In this document: one piece after another, positions 61,901 through 64,000 of the stretch
Position numbering within the stretch: position 1 is the first letter of the stretch
Layout of the letters: every line of letters begins with the position of its first letter
From: Doris montereyensis
Lineage: Eukaryota > Mollusca > Gastropoda > Nudibranchia > Dorididae
DNA length: 64,000 bases
Direction: 5' to 3'
Assembly: GCA_037039925.1 (NCBI GenBank)
Contig: JAXRKP010000168.1
Location: 338,501-402,500, forward strand
Position numbers and translations under genes: made by a program
The notes under the pieces: generated by a model
What the model was told of the DNA's origin: nothing
Database searches by the model: none
Seen by the model: only the letters and a program-made list of their open reading frames with translations

Positions 61901-62746
61901 TTTGAAAGAGTATTTTTTGTTCACATTTTAAGAATTTTGAGGATCAATGTGAGATCGTGTCTAAAATTTGTAAAATATTGTTTTAATCTACTTCTTTTCT
62001 TCTCTCAAAACCAGAAATATCTTTTGAAAGGGCTAGTAGGGTTGGGTTGATAATTGAGAGATTTTCGGAAGGAAACAAACACATTATTTTTATGTCTCTA
62101 CAGATAAACGCAGGTAGACTTCGCACCCATGATTTTTAGTTGTGTCATATATGCAATTATATACGGTACATATAAATCAAATGAATACATGCATATCTAA
62201 GTGACAACTTACATAATGATGTTTCATTGCTGATATTTTCAAAAAGTATGTTGAGAGTCTGTAGTAGTTGAATACATATAAAACGACCAAATTTCTGCAG
62301 GTAGCGAAGAAAGAAGGAAAGCATGTTCTTCTCCAGGAAAAAGCTATGAGACAAGAAAAAAATGGTTCATTTAATAAATTGCTTTCAAAATTCTGAACAG
62401 TCAAAAGAAGTAAGAAGAGATCTCTGATGAAAAAGTACACTTAAACTAACCAATATTCTTATTCACAATCATCAATTAAATAATTATGTTCAAGAGTTTC
62501 TTCAAGTAAGTTTGTGGAAAGGGTTAGAAATATTTCAAATGGCACATTTCAGATAAAAATATCATAATTCCTTTTAAATGGTAGATTATAGATAAGGCTT
62601 TTTAGAAACCACTTACTCAAAAACACTGCTATCATTTTGATCTCCCCATATCAAAATTTCTGAAATGGATCTGAGAGTCTCTACAAGCAGTCCTCGATTT
62701 TGTTCTGTTACTGTTTGATTTTTTGCACAGTAGATTGTACAGAAAT
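41022..62746 (-). CDS. CLEC16A: CLEC16A (FPL-domain endosome/autophagy regulator), 23 exons, 5' exon missing, multiple frameshifts
   Basis: Exons in gene order: 62617-62746, 62213-62343, 60817-60884, 60358-60438, 58731-58835, 58319-58445, 57920-58022, 56673-56759, 56264-56314, 55548-55664, 54871-55043, 54240-54408, 53587-53687, 52335-52387, 51843-51912, 50975-51129, 50659-50709, 49656-49784, 49121-49242, 48793-48836, 44356-44464, 43466-43734, 41022-42419. Exons 1-7 give the N-terminal FPL domain (TEQNR, WGDQNDSSVFDFFLEKN, LLQTLNILFENIS). Later landmarks are FLDMFEDEFREM, MNVEYLMQDASILLPPTG, LVEPD and RLGWGVVKF. The last exon is a long Ser-rich tail. About 1280 codons are visible, against 1053 in the whole human protein. 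The first coding exon (about 28 residues in human) is not found and should lie beyond 64000. Known of the family: an endosomal/lysosomal membrane-associated protein that controls NRDP1/Parkin mitophagy, autophagy and endosomal traffic (Drosophila Ema, worm GOP-1). Nine exons carry single-base indels (see findings), so no single open frame exists as given. Confidence 0.92.
42943..43415 (-). repeat. Family A repeat interrupted by a family B SINE
   Basis: Left part 42943-43012 (ATCTACCCTATCGACCATAT, GAGGTGATCTCAGGG) and right part 43326-43415 (AAGCAAGATGAAAG, GTCTACCAGTAGCACTCGCC) form one family A unit. A family B SINE (43013-43325) was inserted with a GAGGAAA duplication, so family A is the older. 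Confidence 0.75.
43013..43325 (-). mobile_element. tRNA-derived SINE family B, inserted in a family A repeat
   Basis: Full-length family B copy on the minus strand (head GGGCGACATGGTAGTCC, B box GAGTTCAAGC, tail ending in TCAAATCAAAT). It is flanked by the direct repeat GAGGAAA and splits a family A element (42943-43012 and 43326-43415). It lies in the intron before the last CLEC16A exon. Confidence 0.8.
43917..43948. repeat. (GT)n microsatellite in a CLEC16A intron
   Basis: About 15 GT units. Confidence 0.9.
45414..46541. mobile_element. CAGT-ended, TA-flanked MITE (pogo/Tigger-like), copy 2, in a CLEC16A intron
   Basis: Same terminal inverted repeats as the 19441-20180 copy (CAGTAGTGACCGCCTAAATG / reverse complement) and TA flanks (45412-45413, 46542-46543). 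It is longer (1128 against 740 bases) with related sequence at both ends, so copy 1 may be an internally deleted form. It lies in the 4.3-kb intron between CLEC16A exons 48793-48836 and 44356-44464. No intact transposase was seen. Confidence 0.75.
47815..47870 (-). repeat. Family A tail fragment
   Basis: Only the tail portion (TTTCATCGAAATCTACCC, CACCATATGCGGTGATCTT) remains; on the minus strand this would be a 5'-truncated SINE. A similar fragment is at 38146-38205. Confidence 0.5.
48943..49085 (-). repeat. Family A SINE-like repeat, in a CLEC16A intron
   Basis: CCATCCACCATATGTCATGG, GAGGAAACAGTAAGATT, and a short internal duplication of the AAGAAGTAGG segment. It lies 35 bases from exon 49121-49242. 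Confidence 0.6.
51343..51632 (-). mobile_element. tRNA-derived SINE family B, in a CLEC16A intron
   Basis: Minus-strand copy with the family B tail at the left (ATTTGATTTTACCGACGTCC) and tRNA-like head at the right (AGTCCAGAGGCAAGATG read in reverse). Diverged and slightly rearranged relative to the full copy; lies between exons 51843-51912 and 50975-51129. Confidence 0.7.
51962..52105 (-). repeat. Family A SINE-like repeat, in a CLEC16A intron
   Basis: TTTGTTTAATTGAAATTTAC, ATTTGCGGTGATTTCAGGG, GGAAACAGCAAGATGAAAG, AAGAAGTAGGACCTATC, end CACCCGCTGACCACC. Confidence 0.6.
54544..54832 (+). mobile_element. tRNA-derived SINE family B, in a CLEC16A intron
   Basis: Plus-strand copy with head GGGGATACAGTGGTTCAG, B box GGGTTTGGGTCCC-like, and the shared core (ATCGACACCTAGTCCC, CGTTAAAGATCCC) and tail (AAATCACATCAAATCAAA). 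It lies antisense to CLEC16A between exons 54871-55043 and 54240-54408, 39 bases from the former. Confidence 0.7.
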
Positions 62747-64000
62747 CTGGAAGAAAAGGTATTGTTGGCAATGTAACAATACAGCAATCATGAGTAAAAG
62801 AAATGAGGATTCAAATATGAACATTTTTGCAAGTTTTTCCAAAAATTTCATCCTTATCATTTACATTAAAATGTATGAAAGAAATGTACTGTAATTATAC
62901 AGCATCTAAGTAGTCTTTTTTGCAAGTTAGATAAACCTTACTAAATTTCATGTTTAAAAGTAATATGGTAAAAAAATATAAGCGTGCCAATGCCGCAACA
63001 TCAATAACATGTTTTGAAAAACTAATGTTAGTAGAGCAGTTGGTCCAAGTCTGATATGTCACATAATCTTTGTCATTGAAATTTGGACTGTAATCAAAGC
63101 TCCTTCAAGGCCATTATGACCCATAGAGCCTGAGCATATCCCAGTTCCTATAGCATGAAGCGGAACAGGTGATAATAATCACCTCCTAGTCTGATGCAGG
63201 TTTTTACTCCCAAAACTAGTGCCTGTACCCATTTTGCACCTGGATCGAGTGGAGAAACGTTGGGTCTGGCTTTACCAGAATTCGAACCAAGAACCTCTTC
63301 ATCCCCAGTCCGGCAACCAAACCTCGCAGCCACTGAAGCTTGTGTTTAAATAACAAGTCAATCCCAGTCATTTATAAAACTTTCTGTTCAAACTTTTCAG
63401 CCTGATGTCGCACAATCCACCTTGATTCTCACACCATGTCAGACTGGCCAAAACGACCATAACCCATCTCATACAGTATCCCATCAAACAGTACTGCAAC
63501 TGAAGACAACCTCTCAAATACACAATCTTTCTTTCTTTCTACTCTTATTTTTTTCCCTTTCTTTTTCTGAGGGTGCTTTGTAGTCAGACACATCAAAGGG
63601 CATAACTGAGATAAAAAGTTAAAGCTCGATTTTTGTGGACAAAAAGAAAATCAGTGTTTCTGAGGGGCACTTTCAGTTGCCGTTATTTTTCAGGACTGTA
63701 TGAGACATATTTCGATTATTTCCGCCTAACTGACACGATAACAGATTCAAAACAAGACTGTTTACTTAAAACACAACAGTTCAAATATCACTGATTAATG
63801 GTCAATGTGGCATATTGGACTGGGACATATTTTACAATTGAGAGTGACTGATTTTCAATTGCTTTATTATATTGAGCCTATTTCTAGACATGAAAATAAT
63901 ACCGCAATAGATGACGTATAATAACAAATTTACTCTATCACAATCTCTGAATGCTGAACTCTTCCCCATCCCCACCCCACCACATTTCAGACCTAAAATG
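62747..64000. other. CLEC16A 5' intron
   Basis: The first visible exon starts in mid-codon, so a 5' exon must lie at higher coordinates. I looked for the usual MFGRSRSW-type start on the minus strand here and did not find it. Contains the family C SINE at 63097-63343. Confidence 0.5.
63097..63343 (-). mobile_element. tRNA-derived SINE family C, upstream of the first visible CLEC16A exon
   Basis: Body and tRNA-like head as in the other copies (CTCCTTCAAGGCC at the left; B box AGAATTCGAACC and A-box region at the right, minus strand). It has an internal deletion relative to 25757-26044 (the GTGTTAAGTGTCTTTCCC block is missing). It lies in the CLEC16A intron preceding exon 62617-62746. Confidence 0.7.

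Overview
The window is eukaryotic. It has spliced genes with GT-AG introns, dense microsatellites, tRNA-derived SINEs and several families of DNA transposon. The two recognisable genes are close to their vertebrate orthologues, and the intron density and repeat content suggest a lophotrochozoan, most likely a mollusc (gastropod-like). That placement is inference; nothing here identifies a species. There are no rRNA or functional tRNA genes, no CRISPR array and no bacterial-type operon.

Layout. 1-9500 is repeat-rich: many copies of a short SINE-like family, (TA)n, (GT)n and (CT)n/(GA)n tracts. A minus-strand gene of unknown identity (Ser/Pro-rich, disordered) has a candidate start exon at 16980-17091 and further exons at 10813-11254 and 10591-10697. 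Its long intron holds a decayed LINE (about 13.9-14.8 kb). 18.7-20.2 kb holds two pogo/mariner-like elements. 22297-31714 (+) is a complete 12-exon gene for FERRY3 (C12orf4), a subunit of the Rab5-effector FERRY complex, with a fully open 551-codon frame. Just downstream is a 2.2-kb TTAA-flanked piggyBac-like element (31874-34090). 34-41 kb is mostly unannotated, with SINEs, an inverted-repeat element, a recent direct duplication and a LINE 3' fragment. 41022-62746 (-) holds 23 exons of CLEC16A (endosomal/autophagy regulator); its 5' exon lies outside the window.

The two named genes converge (tail to tail) and both act on endosomes. FERRY3 links Rab5 early endosomes to mRNAs. CLEC16A controls endosome-lysosome traffic and mitophagy. 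Whether the adjacency means anything is unknown.

The most important caution is frame integrity. FERRY3 is clean over 1656 coding bases. CLEC16A carries about 11 single-base indels in 9 of its 23 exons, mostly in homopolymers, and the unknown minus-strand gene carries two more. The encoded peptides around these indels remain highly conserved, so consensus errors are the likeliest cause, with recent pseudogenisation as the alternative. Automatic gene calling will break both genes.

The most interesting repeat biology: a 13-member SINE-like family all in one orientation that shares its 3' tail with a separate tRNA-derived SINE family; paired CAGT-ended elements with TA target sites; and a repeat family whose two copies keep the same open reading frame.
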